In this document: in pieces, positions 8,379 through 17,955 of the stretch
Layout of the letters: each line of letters starts with the position of its first letter
How positions within the stretch are numbered: the stretch's first letter is position 1
Assembly: GCF_001937195.1 (NCBI RefSeq)
Contig: NZ_MSDO01000009.1
Span: 240,474-304,473 of the forward strand
Length of the DNA: 64,000 nt
Source: Salinicola socius
Lineage (GTDB): Bacteria > Pseudomonadota > Gammaproteobacteria > Pseudomonadales > Halomonadaceae
Direction: 5' to 3'
Translations under genes and position numbers: made by a program
The notes under the pieces: model-generated
Databases searched by the model: none
Seen by the model: the letters and a program-made list of their open reading frames with translations, nothing else
What the model was told of the DNA's origin: nothing

Positions 8379-8405
8379 GCGCGTCAATAAATAAGTTCCA
8401 AACGA

Positions 8406-8436
8406 AACGCGCCGGCATCGATGATGCCGGCGCGTT
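8406..8436 (-). terminator. Rho-independent terminator of the L31 gene
   Basis: Perfect 14-bp inverted repeat AACGCGCCGGCATC with a 3-base loop. On the minus strand the second arm ends in TT and runs into TTTCGTTT, as expected for a terminator of rpmE2, whose stop lies 36 bases upstream. Confidence 0.85.
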
Positions 8437-8472
8437 GTCGTGGGTTTCGCTCTCGCTTTCGTGAATCCCGCT

Positions 8473-8736
8473 TCAGCTGTTGCGGCGCGCTGCGATACTG
8501 CCGAAACGACGCTTGAACTGTGCGGCACGGCCTTCGGTGCCGACTTCGCGCTGCTTGCCGGTGTAGAACGGGTGCGACGCCGAGGAAATGTCCAGTTGAA
8601 CGAGAGGGTAGGTGTTGCCGTCTTCCCACTCGATGGTTTCATCCGACGTCATGGTCGAGCCGATCTTGAAATACTCGTTGACGCTGGTGTCGTGGAAGAT
8701 GACCTGACGATAGGCGGGGTGGATGCCTTCTTTCAT
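8473..8736 (-). CDS. rpmE2: 50S ribosomal protein L31 type B
   Basis: 87 residues starting [16 protein letters not shown]. It lacks the CxxC zinc-binding motif of ordinary L31 and has the type B length and C-terminal extension (HPFYTGKQR...[11 protein letters not shown]). In other bacteria the zinc-free paralogue replaces zinc-binding L31 under zinc limitation and is repressed by Zur. A palindrome that could be a Zur site lies just upstream. GGAGC precedes the ATG. Transcribed alone, with its own terminator. Confidence 0.95.
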   Translation of the reverse strand: MKEGIHPAYRQVIFHDTSVNEYFKIGSTMTSDETIEWEDGNTYPLVQLDISSASHPFYTGKQREVGTEGRAAQFKRRFGSIAARRNS

Positions 8737-8762
8737 GGGGAAGCTCCTTTTGGTTAATTTTG

Positions 8763-8778
8763 TTATGTTATTACATAA
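8763..8778. promoter_or_regulatory. Candidate Zur operator upstream of rpmE2
   Basis: Palindrome TTATGT-tatt-ACATAA, 27-42 bases upstream of the rpmE2 start, in an AT-rich patch (TTTTGTTATGTTATTACATAATTG). Gammaproteobacterial Zur sites contain the similar ATGTTAT/ATAACAT half-sites, and type B L31 genes are classic Zur targets. The match is partial, so the call rests on position plus family knowledge. Confidence 0.5.
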
Positions 8779-8895
8779 TTGACGGTTGGCGCAATCCGCC
8801 AGATCTTATCTGCCGAACGCGACCTTGCCCCTGTGCGAAGAGATTCGGCATCCGTTATCATCGCGTATCCTCTTTCTGCCAGATAACGATTCTAC

Positions 8896-9201
8896 ATGCA
8901 CAACCTCTACATTCCCGTCGTCGCCATTCTGGTGGCTTTCGCCATCATCTTCGGCGGGCAGGCCGTCTTGGACAGCCAGGTCGATGATGACATCGAGTCG
9001 TTGATTCTGCGGCAACTCGATGTCGAGGGCGACATCGAGTTGCAGGCAACCAAAGAAGTTCAGAAAGGCTACGGTGTGTGCGGGCTGTATCAGGTCGTCG
9101 GTCAGGACCAAGGCGCGCTGCCTTTCTACTATAGCAAGGTCAACGAGCGCGTAACGCTGGACGCCGAATCCGAGCGATATCGGCGTCACTGCGATAGCTG
9201 A
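8896..9201 (+). CDS. Small membrane-anchored protein of unknown function
   Basis: 101 residues. One N-terminal hydrophobic helix (residues 4-25, YIPVVAILVAFAIIFGGQAVL), then an acidic segment and a soluble tail with two cysteines (VCGLYQ and the near-terminal HCDS). Probably anchored in the inner membrane with the tail outside, where the cysteines could form a disulphide. The start is the first ATG; the ribosome binding site is weak. Not a family I recognise. Confidence 0.6.
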   Translation: MHNLYIPVVAILVAFAIIFGGQAVLDSQVDDDIESLILRQLDVEGDIELQATKEVQKGYGVCGLYQVVGQDQGALPFYYSKVNERVTLDAESERYRRHCDS

Positions 9202-9213
9202 GCGGGAGCTTGG

Positions 9214-9492
9214 TCAAATCTGTCGGAATCGGTCGATGCGCTCGCGAATGGCGTTTTCGGGGCCGATGAGGCTCTGCAGATCCGATTCGGTCAGGCCGAT
9301 GTTCTCATGACCGCGTACGATCGATGTGTAGTTTTCCCCTTCCCGGATCGCTTCCTCGACCAGCAGCGAAAGCTCCTTGCGATCATGAAGCGAGGCTGGA
9401 TCGTAGCTCTGGCGCGAACGCTGAAACTGGTTGGCCTGCTCTCTGCGACAACGTTGCAGCAAACTGTCGGTGATGAACGGTGTGCTTTTCAT
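9214..9492 (-). CDS. Small charged protein of unknown function
   Basis: 92 residues from MKSTPFITDSLL; GGAGG 10 bases upstream supports this start over a longer frame reaching 9603. The protein is predicted mostly helical and rich in Arg, Glu and Gln, with no membrane segment, signal or Cys pair. It is convergent with the preceding small membrane-protein gene (12-base gap). Not recognised. Confidence 0.55.
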   Translation of the reverse strand: MKSTPFITDSLLQRCRREQANQFQRSRQSYDPASLHDRKELSLLVEEAIREGENYTSIVRGHENIGLTESDLQSLIGPENAIRERIDRFRQI

Positions 9493-9727
9493 GGGCCGTA
9501 TTCCTCCATCGGCGAAATCCCTCTTGAGAGTAGAGCCGATACGAAGGCGGCCACCATTGGCATTTCGGTGTAGATCGTATGATTTACCGGCCGATCGGAT
9601 CATGGATCACCACGGGGCCGCGTTGCCAGCGTCAGTTTTCCTCTCCGTAGCGCGATAATGAATTTGCGATCTACGACTAAGGTCGGTAGTGTGGCGCGCT
9701 TCATGCCTAAAGAACCCTCTCCCTGAT

Positions 9728-11305
9728 ATGACCTCCGACACCAACGTGCCATCGACGCAGGGTGGCCGCTTTGGCGATCCCGTCGTACTTGTCTTGACCA
9801 TCGGTTTCATCCTGATCTTTCTGGCGGCCTCGGCGATGGCGCCGGATACCGTTGCGCAGGTGATCGATGTCGGTTTTACCTGGTCCGCCAAAACCTTCGG
9901 CAGCCTCTTTCAGCTGCTGATGCTGCTGACGTTCTTCATCGCGATCGGCGTTGCGGTGTCGCCGGCCGGGCGCGCGCGCATCGGATCTCAGGATCGGCCC
10001 GACATGAGCACCTTCCGCTGGGTGTCGATCATCCTGTGTACGTTACTGGCGGGTGGTGGCGTGTTCTTCGCCGCCGGCGAGCCGATCTATCATTTCGTGG
10101 TCACGCCGCCGGCCTTCGACTCCCAGCCCGGTAGCGCCGAGGCCGTGCCGAACGCGCTGGCACAGGCCTTCTTCCACTGGGGCTTTACCGGCTGGGCGAT
10201 CCTCGGCACGCTGCCGGTCGCGATCCTGTCGCATCAGCATTATCAGCGCGGTATGCCGCTGCAACCGCGAACGCTGTTGGCGCCGGTACTGGGAGATCGC
10301 CTGGTGCGCGGTTTCCTCGGCGGTGTGGTGGATGCCATCTGCGCGATCGCCGTCACCGCAGGTACGGTCGGCCCGTTGGGCTTTCTGGCGACTCAGGTCA
10401 GCTTCGGCCTGCACGATCTGTTCGGCTTCCCGCGGGGCTATGAAGTGCAGCTGGGAATTCTCGCCGCACTCGGGGCGATCTATGTGACGTCCGCGGTGAC
10501 CGGTATCGATCGCGGCATTCAGGTACTGAGTCGTCTGAACGTCATTCTGGCGATGATCATCGGTGGCATCATTCTGCTGTTCGGGCCGACGCAGTTTCTG
10601 GTCGACAGCTGGTTCCAGGGCTTCGGCACCTACCTCGGGAATTTCTTCGAGATGTCGACGATGACCACGGTGACGGCGGCGCCAAGCTGGATGAAGTGGT
10701 GGACGGTGTTCTTCTTTGCCTGGTTCGTGGGTTTCGCCCCACCGATGGCGATCTTCGTCACCAGGATCTCGCGCGGGCGGACGGTACGCGAGATGATCAT
10801 CGCCACGGCAGTGCTGGCGCCGATCGTCACCACGGTCTGGTTCACCTTGCTTGGCGGTTCGGGCATCTTCTATGAACTGCAAGGCGTGATCGATCTCAGT
10901 CAGCCGTTGCAGAACTTCCAGTTCGACGTGGCCACGTTGACCGTGGCGCAGGCGTTGCCCGGCGGTGTCTGGATGGCACTGGCGGTACTGGTGCTGACGA
11001 CCGTGTTCGTCGCCACGACCGGCGACTCGATGAGCTACGCCGTGGCCGTGGTGTGTGCCGGTAACGATAATCCGGGGTCGGCACTGCGGGCCTTCTGGGG
11101 CGTCATCTTTGCGTTGATGGCGGCGATCCTGCTGGGTATGGGTGAAGGTCAGGTCAGCGTGCTGCAACAGTTCCTGGTGATCCCGGCCGTGCCGGTCGCG
11201 CTGGTGCTGATCCCGACCCTGTGGCACGGGCCCAGGGCGGCCTACGCGATGGCGAGAGCGCAGGGCGTGCTGGACGATTCGAGCACGGTCCAGACACCGC
11301 GCTGA
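9728..11305 (+). CDS. BCCT-family transporter (betaine/choline/carnitine type)
   Basis: About 525 residues with 12 predicted membrane helices and the BCCT hallmarks: GEPIYHF after helix 3, FFHWGFTGWAI (the region contributing the substrate-binding aromatic box), the conserved helix-8 segment FFAWFVGFAPPMAIFVTRISRGRTVREM and a loop with TTGDSMSY. BCCT proteins import compatible solutes or their precursors, usually with Na+. The specific substrate cannot be read off. The ATG at 9728 has no clear ribosome binding site; a GTG at 9689 in frame, preceded by AAGG, would add 13 residues. A strong hairpin follows. Confidence 0.93.
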   Translation: MTSDTNVPSTQGGRFGDPVVLVLTIGFILIFLAASAMAPDTVAQVIDVGFTWSAKTFGSLFQLLMLLTFFIAIGVAVSPAGRARIGSQDRPDMSTFRWVSIILCTLLAGGGVFFAAGEPIYHFVVTPPAFDSQPGSAEAVPNALAQAFFHWGFTGWAILGTLPVAILSHQHYQRGMPLQPRTLLAPVLGDRLVRGFLGGVVDAICAIAVTAGTVGPLGFLATQVSFGLHDLFGFPRGYEVQLGILAALGAIYVTSAVTGIDRGIQVLSRLNVILAMIIGGIILLFGPTQFLVDSWFQGFGTYLGNFFEMSTMTTVTAAPSWMKWWTVFFFAWFVGFAPPMAIFVTRISRGRTVREMIIATAVLAPIVTTVWFTLLGGSGIFYELQGVIDLSQPLQNFQFDVATLTVAQALPGGVWMALAVLVLTTVFVATTGDSMSYAVAVVCAGNDNPGSALRAFWGVIFALMAAILLGMGEGQVSVLQQFLVIPAVPVALVLIPTLWHGPRAAYAMARAQGVLDDSSTVQTPR

Positions 11306-11326
11306 CCCTCCAGGCTTCCCTGGAAA

Positions 11327-11366
11327 GACGACACCCCCGACGGATCTCTCCGTCGGGGGTGTCGTC
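11327..11366. terminator. Bidirectional terminator hairpin between BCCT and hsp20 genes
   Basis: Perfect 18-bp stem (11327-11344 with 11349-11366) and a TCTC loop, between the ends of two convergent genes. No T-run follows on the plus strand; on the minus strand TTT follows the stem. Confidence 0.85.
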
Positions 11367-11410
11367 GTCTGGTCAGCCGCCATCGGCTCGACGGCTGGCC
11401 GTCACGCGCT

Positions 11411-11884
11411 TCAGGCAGTGACTGTCTCTGCGCTCGATTGCGTCTCGGTCAGGCGGCGCTGGCTACCGTTGATCGGAATCTGGCGCGGACGCTGCTCTTC
11501 CGGTATCACGCGGAGCAGATCGACGATCAGCAAGCCGTTCTCCAGCCGGGCGCCCTGGACTTCGATGTTCTCATCGAGCCGGAACGACAGCTTGAAGGCG
11601 CGCTGGGCGATACCCTGGTGCAGATACTGCACGCTGTCGTCGTCCTGACGTTCGCCCTTGCCGGCGGTGATGGTCAGCACGCGTTTCTCGACATTGACGT
11701 CGAGCTCCTGCTCGGCGAATCCCGCCGTGGCCACGGCGATACGGTAGTCGTTGTCGCCATGTTTCTCGACGTTGTAGGGCGGGTAGCTGGGCACGTCGTT
11801 CTGCAGCGAGGATTCGAACAGGTCGTTGAGACGGTCGAAGCCCACAGAGCGACGGAACAGCGGGGAGAGTGACAATGTGTTCAT
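11411..11884 (-). CDS. Small heat shock protein, Hsp20/IbpA family
   Basis: 157 residues with an alpha-crystallin domain: YPPYNVEKHGDNDYRIAVATAGF (the IbpA/B-type beginning of the domain), LTITAGKGE, the hydrophobic ARLENGLLIVDLLR strand, and a C-terminal IPI (I-x-I) motif for oligomerisation. It binds unfolding proteins and hands them to DnaK/ClpB. AGGAGG with good spacing marks the start. A heat-shock promoter and a leader hairpin that pairs with the ribosome binding site lie upstream, implying double thermal control. Confidence 0.96.
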   Translation of the reverse strand: MNTLSLSPLFRRSVGFDRLNDLFESSLQNDVPSYPPYNVEKHGDNDYRIAVATAGFAEQELDVNVEKRVLTITAGKGERQDDDSVQYLHQGIAQRAFKLSFRLDENIEVQGARLENGLLIVDLLRVIPEEQRPRQIPINGSQRRLTETQSSAETVTA

Positions 11885-11890
11885 AGGTAA

Positions 11891-11918
11891 CCTCCTGATT
11901 GACAGCGAAGTCAGGAAA
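11891..11918 (-). promoter_or_regulatory. RNA-thermometer-like hairpin pairing the hsp20 Shine-Dalgarno sequence
   Basis: On the minus-strand mRNA, UUUCCUGA (11918-11911) can pair with UCAGGAGG (11898-11891): six Watson-Crick pairs plus two U-G wobbles over a 12-base loop. The second arm is the ribosome binding site of hsp20 itself, 7 bases before its AUG. Weak, wobble-containing pairing of the Shine-Dalgarno is the principle of ROSE-type thermometers, which are known upstream of ibpA-type genes. No folding calculation was done. Confidence 0.6.
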
Positions 11919-12047
11919 TACGCTAGACACGCCTGCGCGGGCAGAGCTGTATTTCCGTGGTCATGCAGACCCGCTTGGCGGCATCTGCCGTCGAGGGAGG
12001 CGATGCACCGAGGCGCCATCGCTGTGAGTCCATCTCGACGTTATGTT

Positions 12048-12075
12048 AAATAGGGTCGCCGAATCCGTTTTCAAG
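12048..12075 (-). promoter_or_regulatory. Sigma-32 heat-shock promoter of hsp20
   Basis: On the minus strand: CTTGAAA (12075-12069), 13-base spacer, CCCTATTT (12055-12048). This is very close to the RpoH consensus CTTGAAA-N11-16-CCCCATnT. It predicts a leader of about 160 bases, which contains the Shine-Dalgarno-pairing hairpin. Confidence 0.85.
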
Positions 12076-12214
12076 CGATCGAAATGCCAATTCATAAAAT
12101 TTTTTCGGTGCGCCCGAAACCGGCGTGGTTGACGGCCTCAGGCGCGATATGGAGTCGTTTGCGCGGGATTCAAGCGCCGACCGGGTTGGACGGCGCACTC
12201 ATCAGTCGGATCGA

Positions 12215-13429
12215 TCAGCCGAGCAGTTGCCCGGCGATACGCAGCCCGGCGACCCAGGTCGCGATGGCGGAACCCACGCTCGATAGCAGGAAGACCAGCA
12301 GGGTACGGGCGACACGATTGCGCCACCAGCCGCGCCAATGGCTGACATCGCTGCGAAGCTTCGAGAAGTCGCCGACGGTGGGGCGACGAAGATAGAGCTC
12401 GACGCCGGCGGTCACGAAGCCGACGCCGATCGTTGGATTGAGCGAAGTCAGTGGCGCACCGAAGAACGCCGCCAGGATCGTCAATGGGTGCCCCAGCGCG
12501 ATCAGTGCGCCCAGGGCGGAGAAGCTGCCGTTGATCAGTACCCATTCGCCGACCAGTGACCAGCCGAAGGCGGTATCGCGGCTGAAGCCGATGGCGAAGC
12601 CGGTCAGCACCAGGGCGACGATCACCCACGGGATCGCTTTCCACCAGCGCGAGCGGGGCGCGGCTGACTCCAGATTGGCGCGTTCCTGCATCACGGCGTC
12701 GAGTGGCGGCCGCTGCTGATCCAGGGTCTCCAGATGCGCCTTCATGCCCTTGAGGTGGCCGGCACCGATCACGACGAGCACGCGCCGGGCGCCGCCGTCC
12801 GGCAGCTCCTCGATCAGCTTGAGTGCCATGTAGCGATCACGTTCGGTGATCAGCGGTTCGTAGAGCGTCTGAGACTGTTCCGCGAATTCGGCGAAGGTGG
12901 ATTCGAGCACGTCGCCCTGCTTGAGCTTCTCGATCTCTTCGCTGGAGACTTTCTGGCGCGACAGCACGCTGCCCAGCAGCCCGGAAATCAGGCTGAAGCG
13001 CTTGTACCACGGCACGTTCTGATAGATACGCTTGAGCGTCACGCCGATCTCGCGATCGATCAGATAGAGCGGCAGGCCGGCGCGCGTTGTCTCCTTGACC
13101 GCGGCGCGCATCTCCGCGCCGGGTTCGATCCCCGACTGTTCGGCCACGCGCTGCTGAAAGGCGCCGAGGGCGAGACTGGCGGCCACCATGCCCGCCTTGC
13201 CCTGCTTGAGCACCTGGAACAGGTCGAGCTTGGCCATGGCATCCGGCTGTACCAGGCTCTGGTGGCGGGAGGCACAGAGCTCGATCGCGACGGCATCGAA
13301 TTCGCCGGAGCGAATCAGTTCGCTAACCTCATCGGCACTGGCCTGGGAAACGTGGGCGGTGCCCAGCAGCGTCAAGTGGTGGTCGGCGAGGTCGACGATC
13401 TCGCGAGGTCCGGCGGCGGTGTCAGACAT
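12215..13429 (-). CDS. TraB/PrgY-family membrane protein
   Basis: 404 residues. The N-terminal domain carries the TraB/GumN-type signatures: LLGTAHVS near the start, the AIELCASR segment, ITERDRYMA and VIGAGHLKGM. The C-terminal third is membrane-embedded, with about four hydrophobic helices from WWKAIPWVIVALVLTGFAIGF onward. Family members include the enterococcal pheromone shutdown protein PrgY and are thought to be related to metallopeptidases (the GTAH and GxGH histidines). The bacterial housekeeping role is unknown. No good ribosome binding site precedes the ATG. Single gene, same strand as sstT upstream. Confidence 0.88.
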   Translation of the reverse strand: MSDTAAGPREIVDLADHHLTLLGTAHVSQASADEVSELIRSGEFDAVAIELCASRHQSLVQPDAMAKLDLFQVLKQGKAGMVAASLALGAFQQRVAEQSGIEPGAEMRAAVKETTRAGLPLYLIDREIGVTLKRIYQNVPWYKRFSLISGLLGSVLSRQKVSSEEIEKLKQGDVLESTFAEFAEQSQTLYEPLITERDRYMALKLIEELPDGGARRVLVVIGAGHLKGMKAHLETLDQQRPPLDAVMQERANLESAAPRSRWWKAIPWVIVALVLTGFAIGFSRDTAFGWSLVGEWVLINGSFSALGALIALGHPLTILAAFFGAPLTSLNPTIGVGFVTAGVELYLRRPTVGDFSKLRSDVSHWRGWWRNRVARTLLVFLLSSVGSAIATWVAGLRIAGQLLG

Positions 13430-13553
13430 CTAGGGGCGTTCCAAGACTGAAAGGACTGAAGGATAGTCGCCCCATATTGCACGTCACGCCGCCAATTCCA
13501 AACCGTGGATACCGAAAACGGCTCGAAACGGCGGCGCCGACTGCGGTTGCCGG

Positions 13554-14798
13554 TCAGTCATTCCCGGCGAGACGAGCCTTGGCGCGGGGAGAGCGACAGG
13601 CGGCGGCGGTAAACAGCACGTCGGTCGAGGAGTTGAGCGCGGTCTCGGTGGAGTCCTGAATCACGCTGATGACGAAGCCGATCGCCACCACCTGCATGGC
13701 GACATCCGCCGAGATTCCGAACAGGCTTGCCGCCATCGGGATCAGCAGCAGCGAGCCGCCGGCCACGCCGGAAACGCCGCACGCGGCCAGCGCCGAGACG
13801 ACACACAGCAGCACCGCAGTGGCGAAATCCACATCGATTCCCAGCGTATGGGCGGCGGCCAGCGTCATCACGGTGATGGTGACGGCCGCGCCGGACATGT
13901 TGATCGTGGCCCCCAGCGGAATCGAGACGGCGTAGGTGTCGGTGTGAAGATCGAGCCGTTCGCACAGTTCCATGTTGACCGGAATGTTGGCCGCGCTGCT
14001 GCGGGTGAAGAACGCGGTGATGGCACTGCCGCGCAGGCAGGTAAATACCAGCGGGTAGGGGTTGCGACGGGTGTAGAGAAAGACGATCAGCGGATTGGTC
14101 ACCAGCGCCACGAACGCCATGCAGCCGAGCAGCACGATCAGCAGCTGGCCGTAATCGGCCAGCGCGCTCATTCCCGTCGAGGCGAACGTCGTCGCGACCA
14201 GGCCGAAGATACCCAGCGGTGCCAGCCGAATGATCCAGCGCACCAGCCCGGAAACGGCATCCGAGAGATCAGCCAGTGCCCGGCGCGTGGTGTCGTTGGC
14301 CTGACGCAGCAGCAGCCCGAGTCCCACGGCCCATGCCAGAATGCCGATGAAATTGGCCTCGCTCAACGCGCTGATCGGGTTGTCCACCGCGCTCATCGCC
14401 AGATTGCGCAGTATCTCGGCGATCCCCGCCGGCGGCGTGCCACTGGCCCGAGGCGCGTCGATGATCAGTGACGTCGGAAAGAGAAAGCTCGCCGCGACCG
14501 CGACCAGGGCGGCAACCAGGGTGCCGATCAGGTAGAGCACCAGCACGCCGCGCACCTGGGTCGGTTGGCCACGCTGGTGGCTGGCTATCGCCGCCATGAC
14601 CAGTACGAAGACCAGAATCGGAGCGACCGCCTTGAGCGCTCCGATGAAGAGATCGCCGAGAATGGCCACCGAAGGGGCGAGGGAGGGCGCCAGGACGGCA
14701 AGGGTCAGGCCCGCCGCGATGCCGATCAGGATCTGTGGAATGAGACCGATGCGAGGCAGGCGCGAGGAGACGGTTCGGGTATCGGAGCTGGCGGACAT
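13554..14798 (-). CDS. sstT: Serine/threonine:Na+ symporter SstT
   Basis: 414 residues of the dicarboxylate/amino acid:cation symporter fold. Typical SstT features: [10 protein letters not shown] in helix 1, the first hairpin with [23 protein letters not shown] (the serine-rich hairpin and substrate site), [29 protein letters not shown] (the Na+ motif helix), and [20 protein letters not shown] in hairpin 2. It imports serine and threonine with Na+ across the inner membrane, fitting a halophile. Stands apart from both neighbours by more than 100 bases. Confidence 0.95.
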   Translation of the reverse strand: MSASSDTRTVSSRLPRIGLIPQILIGIAAGLTLAVLAPSLAPSVAILGDLFIGALKAVAPILVFVLVMAAIASHQRGQPTQVRGVLVLYLIGTLVAALVAVAASFLFPTSLIIDAPRASGTPPAGIAEILRNLAMSAVDNPISALSEANFIGILAWAVGLGLLLRQANDTTRRALADLSDAVSGLVRWIIRLAPLGIFGLVATTFASTGMSALADYGQLLIVLLGCMAFVALVTNPLIVFLYTRRNPYPLVFTCLRGSAITAFFTRSSAANIPVNMELCERLDLHTDTYAVSIPLGATINMSGAAVTITVMTLAAAHTLGIDVDFATAVLLCVVSALAACGVSGVAGGSLLLIPMAASLFGISADVAMQVVAIGFVISVIQDSTETALNSSTDVLFTAAACRSPRAKARLAGND

Positions 14799-15077
14799 GA
14801 CTCTCTCTTGAAGTTACCGAGATGGCAGTGGCGACGCGTGCCACGAGGGGCGGCATTCTATCATCGCTGCGCGCGCGGCACGCGCTGGAAGACCTGTCTT
14901 TCGATCAACCTTTGGTGGCATTGACTGCCGGCATGTCAGTTCTTGGAATTTTCGACGAAATCAGGCGGTTTTCAGCGTCCGTTGGCAGCGTCGGGGGGAG
15001 TGGGTGTCGTCGGCCGTCGCGTCGTCAAGCGTCGCGTCGTCAATCCTCATAAGGCGCCATCGGCCGTTGACGAGCGT

Positions 15078-16526
15078 TCAGCGGCGCCAGAATGCCGGTG
15101 TGAACAGCACCAGGATGGTGAATATCTCGAGGCGGCCGAGCATCATCGCCAGCACCAGAATCCACTTGGCGGTGTCGGGAATGTCGCCGTAATCGGTGGT
15201 GACCTCGCCCAGACCCGGGCCGAGATTGTTGAGCGCGGAGCCGACCGCCGACCACGCCGTTACCTGATCGAGGCCGGTGGCGAGCAGGGCCAGCAGCATC
15301 ACCACGAACAGCATCATGTAGACCGAGAAGAATCCCCAGACGGCCTCGGCCACGCCCTCCGAGATGCGCATCTTGCCGACCTTGACGGCAAACACGGCAT
15401 TGGGGTGAATCAGCCGATGGATCTCGCGGATGCCCTGTTTCAGGATCAGCAGGATCCGGATCACCTTGATGCCGCCGCCCGCCGACCCCGAGCAGGCGCC
15501 CACGAAAGCCGCCATGAACAGCATGATCGGCAGCACGCCGGGCCACAGCGTGAAATCGGCCACGCTGAAGCCCGAGGTGGTTGCTACCGAGACCGCCTCG
15601 AACAGGCCATGACGGATCCCGGTGGCGTCGTGATAGGTGCCGGTGGCGAACAGCGTGATGATTGTGATCGCGATCAGCAGGCCCAGAAACGTCACGAAGA
15701 AGCGGAATTCCGGATCGCGGATGTACTGCATCAGGCGCCGTTCGCGCCACACCGCGAAGTGCAGGCCGAAGCTGACCGAGGAGACGATCATGAAAAACGC
15801 GCAGATCATCTCGATCATGGCGCTATCGAAGTGACCGATGCTGGCGTCATAGGTGGAGAATCCGCCGACGGCCACGGTGGCGAAGCTGTGGCCGATGGCA
15901 TCGAACCAGTTCATGCCGGCCACCCAGTACGCCAGCGCACAGACCACGGTCAGAATCACGTAGATGTACCACAGCGCCTTGGCTGTTTCGGTGATCCGCG
16001 GTGTCAGCTTGGAATCTTTCAGCGGCCCGGGGATTTCGGTGCGGTAGAGCTGCATGCCGCCGATGCCGAGCGTCGGCAGGATCGCCACGGCCAGTACCAC
16101 GATCCCCATCCCGCCCAGCCACTGGAGCTGCTGGCGGTAGAAGCGAATCGAGGCCGGCAGATGCTCGATGCCGCTGAGAACCGTCGCCCCGGTGGTGGTG
16201 AGACCCGAAAAAGACTCGAACAAGGCGTCGGTAAACGACATCGACGGCGCTTCGGAGACCATGAAGGGGATCGTTCCGAACAGCCCGAGGACGCTCCAGA
16301 ACAGCACCGTGATGATGAAGCCGTCACGGGTGCGTAGCTCGCGTTTGGCGTGGCGGTTGGGCCAGTAGAGCAGGGCGCCGGTGACGATGGATATCGCCAT
16401 GCCGGCCCCGAAGGCATGCCAGTTGCCGTCGTGGAAGATCCGGGCGATGACGATCGGCGGCACCATGGTCAGGCTGAACAGCATCAGCAGCAGCCCGACG
16501 ATGCGCAGAATCACCAGCAGGTTCAC
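15078..16526 (-). CDS. trkH: Trk potassium uptake channel subunit TrkH
   Basis: 482 residues, about 10 membrane spans with four pore-loop repeats: ALFESFSGLTTTGATVL (first loop), GHSFATVAVGGFSTYDAS (second), FEAVSVATTSGFSVAD (third) and SALNNLGPGLGEVTTDYGDI (fourth), each keeping the selectivity Gly. LQWLGGMGIVVLAVAILP is also diagnostic. It forms the K+-conducting dimer gated by the cytoplasmic TrkA ring. It lies 55 bases downstream of trkA in one operon. K+ uptake is the first response to osmotic upshift, so the pair fits a halophile. Confidence 0.97.
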   Translation of the reverse strand: MNLLVILRIVGLLLMLFSLTMVPPIVIARIFHDGNWHAFGAGMAISIVTGALLYWPNRHAKRELRTRDGFIITVLFWSVLGLFGTIPFMVSEAPSMSFTDALFESFSGLTTTGATVLSGIEHLPASIRFYRQQLQWLGGMGIVVLAVAILPTLGIGGMQLYRTEIPGPLKDSKLTPRITETAKALWYIYVILTVVCALAYWVAGMNWFDAIGHSFATVAVGGFSTYDASIGHFDSAMIEMICAFFMIVSSVSFGLHFAVWRERRLMQYIRDPEFRFFVTFLGLLIAITIITLFATGTYHDATGIRHGLFEAVSVATTSGFSVADFTLWPGVLPIMLFMAAFVGACSGSAGGGIKVIRILLILKQGIREIHRLIHPNAVFAVKVGKMRISEGVAEAVWGFFSVYMMLFVVMLLALLATGLDQVTAWSAVGSALNNLGPGLGEVTTDYGDIPDTAKWILVLAMMLGRLEIFTILVLFTPAFWRR

Positions 16527-16581
16527 GGAAGGTCGCTCCCAGCCGGCCGAAGCAAGCGGGTCGTGCCGAAGGCGTGATGCA

Positions 16582-17955
16582 TCAGAAGAAGGTCAGGCCG
16601 ACTTGGAATAGCCGCTCGACGTCGCGAATGCGGCGCTTGTCGATCACGAACAGGATCAGGTGGTCGCCGCTTTCGATCATGACATCGTCATGGGCGATCA
16701 GGACTTCCTTGCCCCTGACGATGGCACCGATGCTGGTGCCGCTGGGCAGATCGACCTCGCTGATCGTGCGCCCGACCACGCGGGAGGAGCGTTTGTCGCC
16801 GTGGGCGATGGCTTCGATCGCCTCGGCGGCGCCACGGCGCAGCGAGTGGACATTGACGATATCGCCGCGGCGTACGTGCGTCAGCAGGCTGCCGATGGTG
16901 GTCTGCTGCGGCGAGATGGCGATATCGATCTCGCCACCCTGGACCAGATCCACGTAAGCGGCGTTGTTGATCAGCGTCAGTACCTTCTTGGCGCCGAGAC
17001 GTTTGGCCAGCATCGACGACATGATGTTGACCTCGTCGTCGTTGGTCAGCGCGCAGTAGATGTCGCAATCCTCGATGTTCTCTTCGAGCATCAGCCGCTT
17101 GCTGGTGGCGCTGCCGTGCAGCACCACGGTGCGGTCGAGCTTTTCGGAGAGCGCGCCGCAGCGGGTGAGATCATGCTCGATGATCTTGACCTGATGCTTG
17201 TGCTCCAGCGTCTCGGCCAGGCGCTCGCCGATATTGCCACCGCCGGCGATCAACACGCGCCGGAAGTCGCGATCGACCTTGCGAAGCTCCCCCATCACGG
17301 TGCGGATATCGCGCCGCGCGGCGATGAAGAAGACTTCGTCGTCGGCTTCGATGACGGTATCGCCGGTAGGAATGATCGGTCGGTCGCGGCGGTAGATCGC
17401 CGCCACGCGGGTATCGATGTTCGGCATGTGGCGGCGCAGGAATCCGAGCTCCTGGCCCACCAGCGGGCCGCCGTAATAGGCCTTGACCGCGACCAGTTGG
17501 GCCAGGCCACCGGCGAAATCGAGCACCTGCAGCGCGCCGGGATACTCGATCAGACGACGGATGTGGTCGGTCACCACCTGTTCCGGGCTGATCAGCACGT
17601 CCACCGGGATCGCATCGTTGGAGAACAGGCTCTTGCGCGTCAGGTAGGCCGTCGAACGTACGCGACCGATCTTGGTCGGCGTTCGGAACAGCGTGTGCGC
17701 CACCTGACAGGCAACCATGTTGATCTCGTCGGAGCTGGTCACCGCGATCAGCATGTCGGCGTCTTCGCCACCGGCCTGACGCAGAATGTTGGGGTAGGAC
17801 GCGGTACCGATCACCGTCCGGATATCGAGGCGGTTCTGCAACTCGCGCAGCCGCTCCTCGTTGATATCCACCACCGTGATGTCGTTCTCTTCATTGGCCA
17901 GGTGTTCGGCCAATGTGCCGCCGACCTGACCGGCACCCAGAATAATAATTTTCAT
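16582..17955 (-). CDS. trkA: Trk system NAD-binding regulatory protein TrkA
   Basis: 457 residues built as a tandem: RCK_N ([19 protein letters not shown], Rossmann GxGxxG), RCK_C, a second RCK_N ([18 protein letters not shown]) and a second RCK_C. The N-terminal GAGQVG and downstream VVDI acidic residue bind NAD(H)/ATP. It gates TrkH in response to nucleotides. trkA near rsmB is the common gammaproteobacterial order; here dodecin and nicotinamidase genes lie between them. Confidence 0.98.
   Translation of the reverse strand: MKIIILGAGQVGGTLAEHLANEENDITVVDINEERLRELQNRLDIRTVIGTASYPNILRQAGGEDADMLIAVTSSDEINMVACQVAHTLFRTPTKIGRVRSTAYLTRKSLFSNDAIPVDVLISPEQVVTDHIRRLIEYPGALQVLDFAGGLAQLVAVKAYYGGPLVGQELGFLRRHMPNIDTRVAAIYRRDRPIIPTGDTVIEADDEVFFIAARRDIRTVMGELRKVDRDFRRVLIAGGGNIGERLAETLEHKHQVKIIEHDLTRCGALSEKLDRTVVLHGSATSKRLMLEENIEDCDIYCALTNDDEVNIMSSMLAKRLGAKKVLTLINNAAYVDLVQGGEIDIAISPQQTTIGSLLTHVRRGDIVNVHSLRRGAAEAIEAIAHGDKRSSRVVGRTISEVDLPSGTSIGAIVRGKEVLIAHDDVMIESGDHLILFVIDKRRIRDVERLFQVGLTFF

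Noticed and set aside
10043..11383. Minus-strand open frame of 446 codons across the BCCT gene
   Set aside because: Same explanation: a His/Arg/Gln-rich shadow of a transporter gene with no family resemblance.
15015..15043. 14-bp direct repeat CGTCGCGTCGTCAA after trkH
   Set aside because: Short, GC-rich and two copies only; not distinguishable from chance or simple slippage.
14943..16337. Long plus-strand open frame of 464 codons across trkH
   Set aside because: It is antisense to a clearly functional trkH; its translation is rich in His, Arg, Asp and Gln as is typical for the reverse strand of GC-rich membrane-protein genes.
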